This document shows positions 46,400 through 55,299 of a stretch of 64,000 nucleotides of DNA, piece after piece. This stretch comes from an uncultured Ruegeria sp. GTDB lineage: Bacteria > Pseudomonadota > Alphaproteobacteria > Rhodobacterales > Rhodobacteraceae. Both the position numbers and the translations under genes were made by a program. The notes beneath the pieces were generated by a model that saw only the letters and a program-made list of their open reading frames with translations, had not been told where the DNA came from and ran no database searches. The stretch's first letter is position 1. Each line of letters starts with the position of its first letter. The stretch covers positions 147,550 to 211,549 of the forward strand of contig NZ_CANNGO010000007.1 in the NCBI RefSeq assembly GCF_947504215.1. Reading direction: 5' to 3'.

Positions 46400-47545
46400 A
46401 TGGCCATTCTTTGGAGGACGTCGGCCCTTGCGCAGCGCCACGCCGAAATCGGCGGTGAGCTTGAAGACTGGAATGGAATGGGGACCGCATGGTTCTACGA
46501 CGACAGCCCGGAACGTGCCAAAGCCGATTACGAAGCCATCCGCACCAAAGCCGGTCTGATGGATGTCTCGGGCCTGAAAAAGGTTCATGTCGTGGGCGAA
46601 GATGCGGCCTATGTCATTGACCGAGTCACCACGCGTAATGTGGAAAAGATCATGCCGGGTCGGTCGACCTATGCGTCAATCCTGAATGCCGAAGGCAAGT
46701 TTGTTGATGACTGCATCATTTATCGCCTGTCGGTGAACACGTGGCTTGTGGTGCACGGCACAGGAACGGGCATGGAGCAGTTGACATCGGTGGCGGCAGG
46801 CAAGAACTGCTCGATCATTTTTGACGACGACATGCATGACATGTCGCTGCAGGGACCAGTGGCCGTTGATTTCCTGGCCAAACACATTCCCGGTATTCGC
46901 GATCTGGCGTATTTCGGAATCATGCAGACCAAACTCTATGGCTGCCCGGTTATGATATCGCGGACCGGTTACACCGGTGAGCGCGGGTATGAGATCTTCT
47001 GCCAAGCTAAACACGCGGTGCATCTGTGGGATAGCATTCTGGCCGAGGGTAAAGATATGGGCATCGTCCCGGTCCAATTCTCGACGCTCGATCTGCTGCG
47101 CACCGAAAGCTACCTGCTCTTCTATCCGGGCGACAATTCGGAAACCTACCCGTTCGACGGCGAAACCTGCGGCGATACGCTGTGGGAGCTGGGCCTGGAA
47201 TTCACCGTTTCACCCGGGAAAACCGGCTTTATCGGGGCCGAGAACCACTATGCCTCGCAAGGCAAGGAGCGGTTCAAGATCTATGGCGTTAAGCTTGACG
47301 GCACTACGCCGGCGGGTGAAGGCGCGGACCTGCTTCAAAACGGCGAAAAGGTCGGCGTCGTGACCTTCGGCATGTATTCCGAAATCAACGGGCACAATGT
47401 CGGCATCGCGCGGATGCCGGTCGCCTGTGCTTCACCCGGCACCAAGCTGACAGTGCGCAACGGTGATGGGACAGAAATAGCAGCGACTGCGGAAGAGATG
47501 CCGTTCTACGATCAGGACAAATCGATCAGAACCGCAAAGGGCTGA
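46400..47545 (+). CDS. dmmD: GcvT-family tetrahydrofolate-dependent protein DmmD
   Basis: This 381-residue aminomethyltransferase-fold protein is related to GcvT and DmdA. Features include GLMDVSGLKKVHVVGEDA, RSTYASILNAEGKFVDDCIIYRL, ISRTGYTGERGYEIF and the C-terminal barrel KTGFIGAENHYA. In the dmmDABC cluster such a protein is thought to trap the formaldehyde or methyl unit released from dimethylamine on tetrahydrofolate. It is the first dmm gene. A strong hairpin separates it from dmmA. Confidence 0.87.
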   Translation: MAILWRTSALAQRHAEIGGELEDWNGMGTAWFYDDSPERAKADYEAIRTKAGLMDVSGLKKVHVVGEDAAYVIDRVTTRNVEKIMPGRSTYASILNAEGKFVDDCIIYRLSVNTWLVVHGTGTGMEQLTSVAAGKNCSIIFDDDMHDMSLQGPVAVDFLAKHIPGIRDLAYFGIMQTKLYGCPVMISRTGYTGERGYEIFCQAKHAVHLWDSILAEGKDMGIVPVQFSTLDLLRTESYLLFYPGDNSETYPFDGETCGDTLWELGLEFTVSPGKTGFIGAENHYASQGKERFKIYGVKLDGTTPAGEGADLLQNGEKVGVVTFGMYSEINGHNVGIARMPVACASPGTKLTVRNGDGTEIAATAEEMPFYDQDKSIRTAKG

Positions 47546-47553
47546 GTTTCAGG

Positions 47554-47580
47554 GGGCGCGACGGACATACCGTGGCGCCC
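47554..47580 (+). ncRNA. Intercistronic hairpin between dmmD and dmmA
   Basis: GGGCGC-G-ACGG pairs with CCGT-G-GCGCCC in an 11-position stem with one G-G mismatch and a 5-nt loop, followed by TTCTCC. It lies in the 55-nt gap and could allow different mRNA levels for dmmD and dmmABC. Confidence 0.6.
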
Positions 47581-47600
47581 TTCTCCTATTTGAGGGCACA

Positions 47601-48197
47601 ATGTCAAAGTTCGAATTTCCCAAGTCAATCGCAAGCCGCCCGGTCTGGGGCACGCTAGAGGTTCGCCAGGGCGAACATCATCTCATGATCGCCGAGGCCG
47701 AAGGGGCCGAAGCCATTCTTGCCATCGCAACACCCGACCTGATGGCCAAAACCCATCTGATCTACATTCCCAAGGGAACGGATTACGTTGAGCGACTGCG
47801 AGCACTGAATCCCGCGCAGTTCTACGAAGGTCCGTCCTATGAGGCCTCGCTGCAGCGCATTCGCCGTGTGTTGGAAGACGCGCATATGGGGTTGCAGGTT
47901 TATCTGACCGGCTCTGAGGGTATGATGGGGCAGGCCATGAACGAGGTGATGGCTGTTGGCCTGCCGCACACCGCAATCCAGACCGAACACCGCGGTTCAG
48001 TCGCGCGCCGTATGCAATGCGTGCACTGCAAGGGCATTACCGAAGACGTCGAGATTGACCCCTATGTCTGCGCGCATTGCGGATTGAACCTGTTCGTACG
48101 CGATCACTATTCCCGCCGCCTTGCCGCCTATCAAGGGGTTCGTGTCGACGCCGAAGATCATGGTAACGTGCCCGAGCCGAAGGGGATTTACGAATGA
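47601..48197 (+). CDS. dmmA: Dimethylamine monooxygenase subunit DmmA (zinc-ribbon protein)
   Basis: This 198-residue subunit has an N-terminal alpha/beta domain (SRPVWGTLEVRQGEHHLMIAEA; VYLTGSEGMMGQAMNEVMAVG) and a C-terminal zinc ribbon with Cys140, Cys143, Cys157 and Cys160. I recall it as the small DmmA-like subunit of the heme-dependent oxidative demethylase system. It overlaps dmmB by 4 nt (ATGA). Which subunit carries the letter A is from memory of gene order. Confidence 0.83.
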   Translation: MSKFEFPKSIASRPVWGTLEVRQGEHHLMIAEAEGAEAILAIATPDLMAKTHLIYIPKGTDYVERLRALNPAQFYEGPSYEASLQRIRRVLEDAHMGLQVYLTGSEGMMGQAMNEVMAVGLPHTAIQTEHRGSVARRMQCVHCKGITEDVEIDPYVCAHCGLNLFVRDHYSRRLAAYQGVRVDAEDHGNVPEPKGIYE

Positions 48198-49156
48198 GCG
48201 GTGCCGAGAAAATTCAGGTCAAAGTGACCGAAATCACCCCGCTGAACGAGTTGGTGACGCGGTTCCGGTTCGAACGCATCGACGGAGGCCAGTTGCCAAC
48301 CTTTTCGGGTGGCGCGCATACGGTTGTTGAAATGCGGGATGGAGGCATCACGCGGCTTAATCCCTATTCGCTGATGTCGGATCCGTTTGATCAGTCATCC
48401 TATACGATCTCGGTTCGGCGCGATGACGAGGGCAGGGGTGGTTCACTGTTCATGCACCGCCAAGTCAAGCTGGGTGATGAGATGACCATCAGCTATCCGG
48501 TCAACTTGTTTTCACTGGACCTGCGCGCCCGCAAGCACCTGTTTCTGGCCGGTGGCATCGGGATCACCCCGTTTCTGGCTCAGATCAAACAACTTGAACT
48601 GCTGCACGGACATTGGGAGCTGCACTATGCCTGCCGCAATCACGCGCTGGCGTCTTATGCGGACCAACTGACCGACCGGCATCCCAATGAGACGCATCTG
48701 TACTACGACGACCAGAACCAGCAGATTGATCTGGAGAACCTGCTGAGCGGGCAACCTCTGGGCACGCATGTCTATGTCTGCGGCCCCAAGGGCATGATCG
48801 ACTGGGTGCGCAACGCGGCCGCCGCTGAAGGCTGGCCGGAAGATTGCGTGCATTACGAAGAGTTTCTGGCCCCACAGCCCGGCAAGCCGTTCGAAGTGCG
48901 GCTGGCAGCCTCAGACAAAGTCGTTCATGTCGGCGAGAACGAAAGCCTTCTGGAAGCCATCGAACGAGAAGGTGTCGATGCGCCCTATCTGTGCCGCGGA
49001 GGGGCTTGCGGTCAGTGTGAAACCGTTGTGCTGGATCACGACGGCAACTTTGTGCACCGCGATCACTGGCTGACCGACGAAGAAAAGGCATCGGGCAAGA
49101 AAATCATGCCCTGCGTATCGCGTTTCGAGGGCAAGTCCCTCGTGCTGGACCGCTGA
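48194..49156 (+). CDS. dmmB: Dimethylamine monooxygenase reductase subunit DmmB
   Basis: This 320-residue phthalate-dioxygenase-reductase-like protein has a flavin domain (RLNPYSLMSDPF), an NAD(P)H domain (LAGGIGITPFLAQI; YVCGPKGMIDWV) and a C-terminal plant-type [2Fe-2S] ferredoxin with Cys267, Cys272, Cys275 and Cys307. It delivers electrons from NAD(P)H to the oxygenase subunit. It overlaps dmmA by 4 nt and is followed 13 nt later by dmmC. Confidence 0.92.
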   Translation: MSGAEKIQVKVTEITPLNELVTRFRFERIDGGQLPTFSGGAHTVVEMRDGGITRLNPYSLMSDPFDQSSYTISVRRDDEGRGGSLFMHRQVKLGDEMTISYPVNLFSLDLRARKHLFLAGGIGITPFLAQIKQLELLHGHWELHYACRNHALASYADQLTDRHPNETHLYYDDQNQQIDLENLLSGQPLGTHVYVCGPKGMIDWVRNAAAAEGWPEDCVHYEEFLAPQPGKPFEVRLAASDKVVHVGENESLLEAIEREGVDAPYLCRGGACGQCETVVLDHDGNFVHRDHWLTDEEKASGKKIMPCVSRFEGKSLVLDR

Positions 49157-49169
49157 GAGGAGGCCCAAC

Positions 49170-50237
49170 ATGACCATTCAATTCAACGACGAGTCCTTCC
49201 GCGACGACTATACGTTCCACAACTCGGACTGGGCGATCAAACGCTTTCCGTTCCCATTTCACGAAGACAGCTACATGTATTCGGTCAACATGGAACAACA
49301 TCGGGGCGGGCCTGAAGGCTCTGTCTACGAAATGCGGTTCGATGTGGACGAGCACTACGTCTCAGAGATGAAAGACCGCGCAATGGTTCTGGATCAGGAC
49401 CCGCTGCGCTGTCAGTCGTTGCCGCATATGACATTGGCCGGCTGGGACTTGCTGGAACTGATCATGGTTAGCAAGTCCGAGGATTACCCGGACTTGTTTG
49501 AGCTGCACCGCAACGGCAATCAGTGGCGCTGGATCAACAAGCCATTGGGCATCGATCACAGCTTTACCTTCATGGATGAAACCACGCTGCCTTATGGCCC
49601 GATGGAGTACATCACCCGGCAGGCGCAAGGTGATTTCGCCGTGCTGGATCAGCGCGACGAGATGCTGTGGATGGACGCCGGCATGGTAACCACACAGGCC
49701 GACTGGAGCCTGGATTTCGACATTGGAATGAACTTTTTCGAATGGCATGCGCCAGTTCCGAAAGCCCATGAAATGGGTATTTTCCAGCGGGCCCTGAAGT
49801 TCTTGCTGAACATCCAGCAGGGCGCCCCCGCGCGGCGTTTGAACTGGACCATGACCGTAAACCCGCTGCTGGATACCAGCCCGGAAAACTACCACAAGTG
49901 GGGCATCCAAAAGACCACGCTGACGCCCGAAAACATCGCCCACAAGCAGCATCTGCGGGTCGAGTTGCAAACCTTCTTCCGACTGCCGCGCTCCAATGCG
50001 CTGGTGTTCCCGATCCGCTGCTATCTGTGCAGTTTTCAGGATCTGATGACGGTGCCGAAATGGGGTCGCCGCCTGCACCGGGTTATTCGTGACCTGCCCG
50101 AAGAACTGGCCACATACAAAGGGTTCATTGATAACAGGCCGATGATGCTGGATTACCTCAGCCGGTTTGACGACGGGCTTCCGACCTCACCCGGAATCTG
50201 GCCGGATCTGGAAACAGAACCGCCACTGGCGAAGTAG
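49170..50237 (+). CDS. dmmC: Heme-dependent oxidative N-demethylase subunit DmmC (DUF3445)
   Basis: This 355-residue protein of the DUF3445/HODM alpha family is the probable oxygenase component that N-demethylates dimethylamine to methylamine and formaldehyde. Conserved segments include RAMVLDQDPLRCQSLPHM, GNQWRWINKPLGIDHSFTFMD, DAGMVTTQADWSLDFDIGMNFFEWHAPVP and LRVELQTFFRLPRSNALVFPIRCYL. The heme ligand cannot be assigned by eye. Methylamine produced would feed GmaS, encoded 9 kb away in the same cluster. Confidence 0.88.
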   Translation: MTIQFNDESFRDDYTFHNSDWAIKRFPFPFHEDSYMYSVNMEQHRGGPEGSVYEMRFDVDEHYVSEMKDRAMVLDQDPLRCQSLPHMTLAGWDLLELIMVSKSEDYPDLFELHRNGNQWRWINKPLGIDHSFTFMDETTLPYGPMEYITRQAQGDFAVLDQRDEMLWMDAGMVTTQADWSLDFDIGMNFFEWHAPVPKAHEMGIFQRALKFLLNIQQGAPARRLNWTMTVNPLLDTSPENYHKWGIQKTTLTPENIAHKQHLRVELQTFFRLPRSNALVFPIRCYLCSFQDLMTVPKWGRRLHRVIRDLPEELATYKGFIDNRPMMLDYLSRFDDGLPTSPGIWPDLETEPPLAK

Positions 50238-50245
50238 CGGGTGTC

Positions 50246-50752
50246 ATGGCTAGTGTTGAAACTCTGGACAAGGCCCTCTGGAGCGTAGCAGAGGACGACT
50301 CTGCTATGTATGACGCGCTTGCTCTGGTGCGGGCGTCTTTTCACTATATGAACGCACGCATCAACCCACCATCATCAATCCACCATCTGACGGTGGAAGG
50401 GATGCAAGAGCATTGCCGGGATGGTGGGGAAATCTGGGCTGTCGGCCGACCGTTATTTGGGTGCATGTTCCTGAAACCCAGAGGCGAGAGCCTGTATTTG
50501 AGCAAGCTTGCAGTGCAAGACGGGATGCGTGGACAAGGCGTTGGCCGGGCCCTGGTCGATCATGCAGAAAGTCGGGCGCTTTCCCTTGGGCTTCCAGCAT
50601 TGGAGTTGGAAACACGCGTGGAGCTGACCGAGAACCACCGGGTATTTTCAAGGTTTGGGTTTACGATCGTAGCTACGGGTACGCACGCCGGATTTGATCA
50701 ACCCACGGAGTTTGTTTTACGCAAGCCTATCAGTTTGCCTGCGGATAACTGA
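50246..50752 (+). CDS. GNAT-family N-acetyltransferase
   Basis: This 168-residue acetyltransferase has the acetyl-CoA motif LAVQDGMRGQGVGRALVDHAE (about residues 88-108) and a C-terminal LELETRVELTENHRVFSRFGF. It starts 8 nt after dmmC, so it may be read through from the dmm operon. Its last 23 nt overlap the 3' end of the convergent XRE-cupin regulator. The acceptor substrate is unknown; an amine is tempting given the neighbours, but there is no direct evidence. Confidence 0.85.
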   Translation: MASVETLDKALWSVAEDDSAMYDALALVRASFHYMNARINPPSSIHHLTVEGMQEHCRDGGEIWAVGRPLFGCMFLKPRGESLYLSKLAVQDGMRGQGVGRALVDHAESRALSLGLPALELETRVELTENHRVFSRFGFTIVATGTHAGFDQPTEFVLRKPISLPADN

Positions 50753-51386
50753 TCACAGAGATGTAGCGCGCGGGCAAACTAACCAACCGTTCCGGCCCGT
50801 GCGGTGCATCGGCGTCAAAAAACAGCGTATCGCCAGGCCTGAGTGGATAAATCTGATCCCCGTGGCGATAATCAACCTCGCCTTCCAACATATAGATCGT
50901 TTCGATACCGCCATGTTGGAACGTCGGGAAAACGTCGGACTCGGCTGTCAACGTGATCAAGTAGGGTTCGACGATCACTCCAGATCCATTGGCACCGATA
51001 TGGCCCAACAGGTTGTATTGGTGGTTGGCACGCGTGCCCTCGCGTTCCAGTTCCACACCCTCACCGGCTTTTGTGTGAACGGCTTCCCTGCGTTCTTCGA
51101 ACTGCCGAAAAAAGCTTGTCAGCGGCACCGACAAGGCATCGGCTAGCAATTGCAGTGTGGTTAACGACGGCGACGTATTGCCGTTTTCGATCTTTGACAG
51201 CATACCAATCGACAATCCGGTCAGTTGGGCCAAATCCGCGACGGTGATGTTTTGCTGCTTACGAAAGGCACGTACTTCGCGACCGATGGCAACTTCGAGT
51301 ACTTTTTCACGTTCGCCTGTCCGAACGGAATGAGGGTCCTGCGTCAGATTTGCCACCACTTCTGTATCGCGTTTTTTCAATTTCAT
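50730..51386 (-). CDS. XRE-family regulator with cupin sensor domain
   Basis: This 218-residue regulator has an HTH (residues 36-90: VRAFRKQQNITVADLAQLTGLSIGMLSKIENG) and a C-terminal cupin (YMLEGEVDYRHGDQIYPLRPGDTLFFDADAPHG). HTH-cupin proteins of this type often sense amino acids, polyamines or amine-pathway intermediates. It is the best candidate in the window for a regulator of the methylamine genes, but no operator could be identified. Its 3' end overlaps the convergent GNAT gene. Confidence 0.88.
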   Translation of the reverse strand: MKLKKRDTEVVANLTQDPHSVRTGEREKVLEVAIGREVRAFRKQQNITVADLAQLTGLSIGMLSKIENGNTSPSLTTLQLLADALSVPLTSFFRQFEERREAVHTKAGEGVELEREGTRANHQYNLLGHIGANGSGVIVEPYLITLTAESDVFPTFQHGGIETIYMLEGEVDYRHGDQIYPLRPGDTLFFDADAPHGPERLVSLPARYISVISYPQAN

Positions 51387-51668
51387 AGGTCCAATGCATT
51401 GCTACACGTGTCCGAACTGGTTCTGCAAGCAGGTGCAAGGCATTCCCCTTGCCAATTCGATTTATCTTAGCACCAGTTTTTCCTGATAGTAAAATAATCA
51501 TGCTGACAGACAAATTATCGGAGCTTGGATTCCTGGCTGTCGGCTAGCTAGCTGACCGTGGTCTTCAAGTTGCTGACTGCAACAAACGAGAGAGACACGA
51601 CACAGTCGGCATAGGCTTGATCAGCTCGGTTGCCGGTCTTGTAGCCTGACGTCGTCAAACCGACCGGC
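51387..51668. other. Intergenic region upstream of the XRE-cupin regulator
   Basis: This 282-bp gap contains the regulator promoter at its left end. On the minus strand, about 51555-51656 could encode a peptide end (KTGNRADQAYADCVVSLS) that might be a gene relic, but I do not recognise it. I see no clear hairpin or palindrome. Confidence 0.4.
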
Positions 51669-52043
51669 TCAACCCGTTCGCTGTTTATAGTAGGTGTCTT
51701 TGTGAACGATCAGCCCGTCGCGGTAGGTCAGGATATCTACACTCAAAAACTCTTCCTTGGATCCATCTTTATGCGTGGCCGTGCGCCGATACTCGCAGTA
51801 CGCCTTGTTGCCCGCCAGAGCGCAATCCAGCGTCTCCCAATGCACATTCTCGACTTTCTCAAAAAGTCCCGCGAACACGCTGCGGATTGTCTCGGCGCCC
51901 TCAAATCGCACACCGTGCGGTTCTGTGCCGACCGCGTGATCGAAAGTCGCATCATCGGCGAAATGCTTCATTACAGCGTCGATGTCATTTGCGTTGAAAG
52001 CGTCGCCCACGGAGTCAACGAGGTCTCGGGTCAGAGCAGTCAT
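51669..52043 (-). CDS. SnoaL-like (NTF2-fold) protein
   Basis: This 124-residue NTF2-fold protein begins LTRDLVDSVGDAFNANDIDAVMKHFADDATFDH and contains GAETIRSVFAGLFEKVENVHW and CEYRRTATHKDG, typical of SnoaL/DUF4440 proteins that act as small isomerases, cyclases or hydrolases. It overlaps the alpha/beta hydrolase stop by 4 nt and is the last gene of the luciferase-like monooxygenase operon. No catalytic residue can be assigned. Confidence 0.82.
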   Translation of the reverse strand: MTALTRDLVDSVGDAFNANDIDAVMKHFADDATFDHAVGTEPHGVRFEGAETIRSVFAGLFEKVENVHWETLDCALAGNKAYCEYRRTATHKDGSKEEFLSVDILTYRDGLIVHKDTYYKQRTG

Positions 52044-52936
52044 AGGTTTGGTCCTTTTCCCTGAAGCATGTGACAGGCATAACTAAAGAACGGGCTTGTC
52101 GGATCGACGAGCACGTTCAATTCGTCGAAATGATCGACATCGGGCACCGTATAAAGGCCAACGGATCGCTTCGCGCCCCCATAGGCCTGCACATACATAC
52201 ATGCCTGACGGTGAAATTCATCCGTCTCGGCGCCGCCGACCACAACCAGCTGTGGTGCGTTGGTGACCGGTGGATGGTTGACCATCGGGCTCTCAGCCTC
52301 AGCCTCGGCCGGGTCCATCCGAATGCCCGCATTCAGGGCTTCGGTCAGGCGCACAGGTTCCAGGTAACTGAGGGGTGAGACAGGGATGCCCGCCTTGATC
52401 AGGTCGCTTGGCAAATCCGCCCCAAAGGCAGGCCAATCGGTCGCCATCATCATCTGGGTGATATGGCCCCCCGCAGAATGCCCCATCACGGTTATGCGGT
52501 GGCGGTTGATCCCCAGGTCGCTTGCGTTCTGCCAGATAAACGCCATCGCCTCACGTGCTTCTTGCGATATCCGTGTGATTGTGACGGAAGGACACAGATC
52601 ATAGCCCACGATAACGACATTGACATCGGCGGCGGCGAATGGCGTTGCAATGAAGCTGTAGATGGATTTGTCGCCGCGTTGCCAATACCCGCCATGAAAA
52701 TAGACCAGTGTCGGGGCCGACGCGTTGCCACAACGGAACACATCCAGTTTCTGGTTGGCACCATCGCCGTAGCGTATGTCCAGGCTGCAATCGAGCATGT
52801 TGCGCGCGGCTTCACTATCGGCACTCCACCCCGGAATGACCGTCTCTTCATAATCCGGCCGACCGGCGCGCAGGTTGTATTGCTCATCGAACTCAGCAGG
52901 CGTGAACCGGGTGTGATAAGTCAGATGATCGCTCAT
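52040..52936 (-). CDS. Alpha/beta hydrolase (arylformamidase/esterase-like)
   Basis: This 298-residue hydrolase has the oxyanion motif VYFHGGYWQRGDKS and nucleophile motif MGHSAGGH. The late acid/His region DVDHFDEL supplies the catalytic His. The HGGYW signature is common in kynurenine formamidase-like enzymes that hydrolyse formamides or esters. The ATG at 52936 overlaps the flavin reductase stop (ATGA). Co-transcription with a monooxygenase suggests hydrolysis of an oxygenated ester or amide product. Confidence 0.87.
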   Translation of the reverse strand: MSDHLTYHTRFTPAEFDEQYNLRAGRPDYEETVIPGWSADSEAARNMLDCSLDIRYGDGANQKLDVFRCGNASAPTLVYFHGGYWQRGDKSIYSFIATPFAAADVNVVIVGYDLCPSVTITRISQEAREAMAFIWQNASDLGINRHRITVMGHSAGGHITQMMMATDWPAFGADLPSDLIKAGIPVSPLSYLEPVRLTEALNAGIRMDPAEAEAESPMVNHPPVTNAPQLVVVGGAETDEFHRQACMYVQAYGGAKRSVGLYTVPDVDHFDELNVLVDPTSPFFSYACHMLQGKGPNL

Positions 52937-53415
52937 CCCAAAGCCTCCGGTTGTGACGCGCTGAAAAAGCTGCCGCGGCAATAGACAAGAGGTGGAACAG
53001 GCGTATGTATGTAGCTTGTGACGCGGCCCAAAAGGATTTCGTGATCACCCGCATCCATGCGGCCGTGCACCTTACAATCCAGATGCGCCGAAACGCCCGG
53101 CAGGATCGGGGCCGCATGACCTGTGGCCCAGTCGGTGTCGGTAAACCGGTTCTCCACATCGCTGGCGAAATGCAGTGCCAGCATCTGTTGATCCGCGGAC
53201 AGGATGTTCACTGCAAAGTGGTTGGACCCTGTCAGGGTTGGGAACACGCGACCGGATTTCGCAACACAGACTGAAATCACCGGCGGCTCGAGTGACACCG
53301 ACGTAAAGGAATTGGCGGTCAGGCCCCAGGGCTGATGATCAGTATCAAAGGCTGTCACGATGGTGACACCCGTCGGAAAAGACCCAAGCGCGCGCCGATA
53401 GTCGCGGATATCCAT
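52933..53415 (-). CDS. Flavin reductase (FMN reductase domain)
   Basis: This 160-residue flavin reductase-like protein begins DYRRALGSFPTGVTIVTAFD and contains WGLTANSFTSVSLEPPVISVCVAKSG and FAVNILSADQQMLALHFAS, typical of NAD(P)H:FMN reductases paired with two-component monooxygenases. Its likely partner is the luciferase-like oxygenase two genes upstream. The start overlaps the glutathione transferase stop by 1 nt, and the stop overlaps the hydrolase start by 4 nt. Confidence 0.92.
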   Translation of the reverse strand: MDIRDYRRALGSFPTGVTIVTAFDTDHQPWGLTANSFTSVSLEPPVISVCVAKSGRVFPTLTGSNHFAVNILSADQQMLALHFASDVENRFTDTDWATGHAAPILPGVSAHLDCKVHGRMDAGDHEILLGRVTSYIHTPVPPLVYCRGSFFSASQPEALG

Positions 53416-54092
53416 TAGACCACTCCTTCACTTGCGCAGGCTTTTTCCAAGGCTGCCCACTCATCCGGATTCGTTCCGAAATGGCGCATTACATGATCCT
53501 GATAGGAAGGGCGTTCCACCAATCGCTGGTACCACGCATACACGTTTGGTAGCGCAGGGCGTTCAACGCCCACGTTGAAGTAGCGAAAAGCAATGCAGCC
53601 AAGAGGGATGTCACCCATGGTAAATGCGTCACCACACACAAACGGCTGGTTGGCCAGATGCCCGTCCAGAATGGTCAGAGCCTCGTGCGCCTGATCACGC
53701 AGTTCGGCGATTTTTGCGATATCTCGCTGATCGGGTTGCGTGCGCACAGTGGCAAAGAAGAGGTAAATCACGGGCGAGAACGCACGGCTCGCCGACCACT
53801 CCATCCATTGATCAGCAAGCGCACGGGTCCGGAGGTCGGACGGGCTGAGCGTGCCAGCACCATAACGGTCACACAGGTAGCGCACGATCGAGAGGCTCTC
53901 CCACAAAGGAAAGTCGCCATCGCGGATCGCGGGGATCATGCGATTGGGATTGAGTTTCGCATAGGCCTCGGTATCTAGTTTGCCAAAGCTCCCGCCGGCC
54001 AATTGAAGGGTGTAGTCCAACCCCAGTTCGTTTGCGGTCCAGATCACCGGGATCACGTTGGACGAATACGGGCGTCCCCAGATTTCAAGCAT
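53415..54092 (-). CDS. Glutathione S-transferase
   Basis: This 225-residue GST has an N-terminal thioredoxin fold with the active-site region WGRPYSSNV and the cis-Pro segment NRMIPAIRDGDFPLWESLSIVRYL. A helical C-terminal domain contains GDAFTMGDIPLGCIAFR. The ATG at 54092 overlaps the monooxygenase gene by 8 nt; the longer frame lies inside that gene. A GST within a flavin monooxygenase operon suggests a thiol-dependent step or detoxification of a reactive intermediate. Confidence 0.9.
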   Translation of the reverse strand: MLEIWGRPYSSNVIPVIWTANELGLDYTLQLAGGSFGKLDTEAYAKLNPNRMIPAIRDGDFPLWESLSIVRYLCDRYGAGTLSPSDLRTRALADQWMEWSASRAFSPVIYLFFATVRTQPDQRDIAKIAELRDQAHEALTILDGHLANQPFVCGDAFTMGDIPLGCIAFRYFNVGVERPALPNVYAWYQRLVERPSYQDHVMRHFGTNPDEWAALEKACASEGVV

Positions 54093-55275
54093 GTTGCAGC
54101 ACCCGTTTTTCTGCGATCGACTGTGTGCCGAACTTCGGCACGACATGCTCGAACAGACGGCCCCAGCTTGCGAGGATCTTCTCGTAGGGCACGCCGGTGT
54201 ACTGCTGCATCAACATCAGATGATCAAGGCCGATGGTCTCCTGCTTCTCGGCAAAACGCTCTGCCACATAGGCTGCATCGCCAACCACGATGATCCCACG
54301 CTTGTTAAGGAAGTCGAACCAGTCCATCGCCTCATCCTCGGGTGTCATCTCTTCACCGACATCAAGATAGCCATGTTTGGTCCATTCTCCTGCTGGGCGC
54401 GAGCCACCGAGGAATTCATAATAGGCATTTATGGCGGGACGGATCGTTTCAACTGCTTCGTCCATGCTCTCTCCCACATAGAATGCTGTGCATACGCCCA
54501 CACCCTCACCCAGTTTCACGTCGCGCCCTTCGCGCTGTGACAAGGCTTCGCGGTAAGGCTCCCAGCAAGCGAGTGTGCGTTTGGGCCCAGAGGACATGGA
54601 AATCACGCCCCAGCCTTTCTCTCCAGCAAGTTTGAAGGTGGGTGGCGCGTTGGACATCAACCAAACTGGCGGGTGGCCGCTCTGATAGGGTCGCGGATGC
54701 AAATACATCGCTTTGTATTCGCCATCGTCCGTGTGATAGAGCGGATCAAGCGGTTCAAAAAAGCGGTTGGTCTCTGTCCAGCCGGGGACCGGAAACTGAT
54801 AGAATTCGCCCTTGTGAGTAAACGCTTCATTCGTCCAGGCCTTCAGAATAACCTCAAGGCTTTCCTGATACAGACGCATCACCTTGTCATTGTCCCGGCG
54901 ATCCGCATCCTTGTTGAACTGCAGGGTCGCGCGTTCGTTTATGCCCTTCGCTACGCCAAAATCCACGCGGCCGAGGGTCATGTTGTCCAGCATCGCCACA
55001 TCTTCCGCCACGCGCAGCGGATGCCAGTCGGGTAAAACAATCGGCGCCGTCCCTACCCGCAGCTTTTTGCAATGCGCCGCAACATGGGTGCACATCTGGA
55101 TCGGATTGGGCGGGGCATTCATATAGCCGTTATGGGCAAAGTGATGTTCGGTGAACCATGCGGTCGTAAACCCGGCCTGCTCGGCCAGTGCGCATTGTTC
55201 GATGATCATTTCGAGTGTGCGAGTCCAGGGAATCGTCTCTCCGGGGCTGAAATTCGCGATCAAATCAAAGCGCAT
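54085..55275 (-). CDS. Luciferase-like (LLM) flavin-dependent monooxygenase
   Basis: This 396-residue bacterial-luciferase-fold oxygenase uses reduced FMN supplied by a separate reductase. LAEQAGFTTAWFTEHHF, VGTAPIVLPDWHPLRVAEDVAMLDNMTLGRVDFGVAKG and HPPVWLMSNAPPTFKLAGEKGWG are family hallmarks. GGGAGGACGTC precedes the ATG. It is the first gene of the operon monooxygenase-GST-flavin reductase-hydrolase-SnoaL and is divergent from an XRE-cupin regulator. The substrate is unknown. Confidence 0.92.
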   Translation of the reverse strand: MRFDLIANFSPGETIPWTRTLEMIIEQCALAEQAGFTTAWFTEHHFAHNGYMNAPPNPIQMCTHVAAHCKKLRVGTAPIVLPDWHPLRVAEDVAMLDNMTLGRVDFGVAKGINERATLQFNKDADRRDNDKVMRLYQESLEVILKAWTNEAFTHKGEFYQFPVPGWTETNRFFEPLDPLYHTDDGEYKAMYLHPRPYQSGHPPVWLMSNAPPTFKLAGEKGWGVISMSSGPKRTLACWEPYREALSQREGRDVKLGEGVGVCTAFYVGESMDEAVETIRPAINAYYEFLGGSRPAGEWTKHGYLDVGEEMTPEDEAMDWFDFLNKRGIIVVGDAAYVAERFAEKQETIGLDHLMLMQQYTGVPYEKILASWGRLFEHVVPKFGTQSIAEKRVLQHA

Positions 55276-55299
55276 GACGTCCTCCCAAACAGTCGCGGT

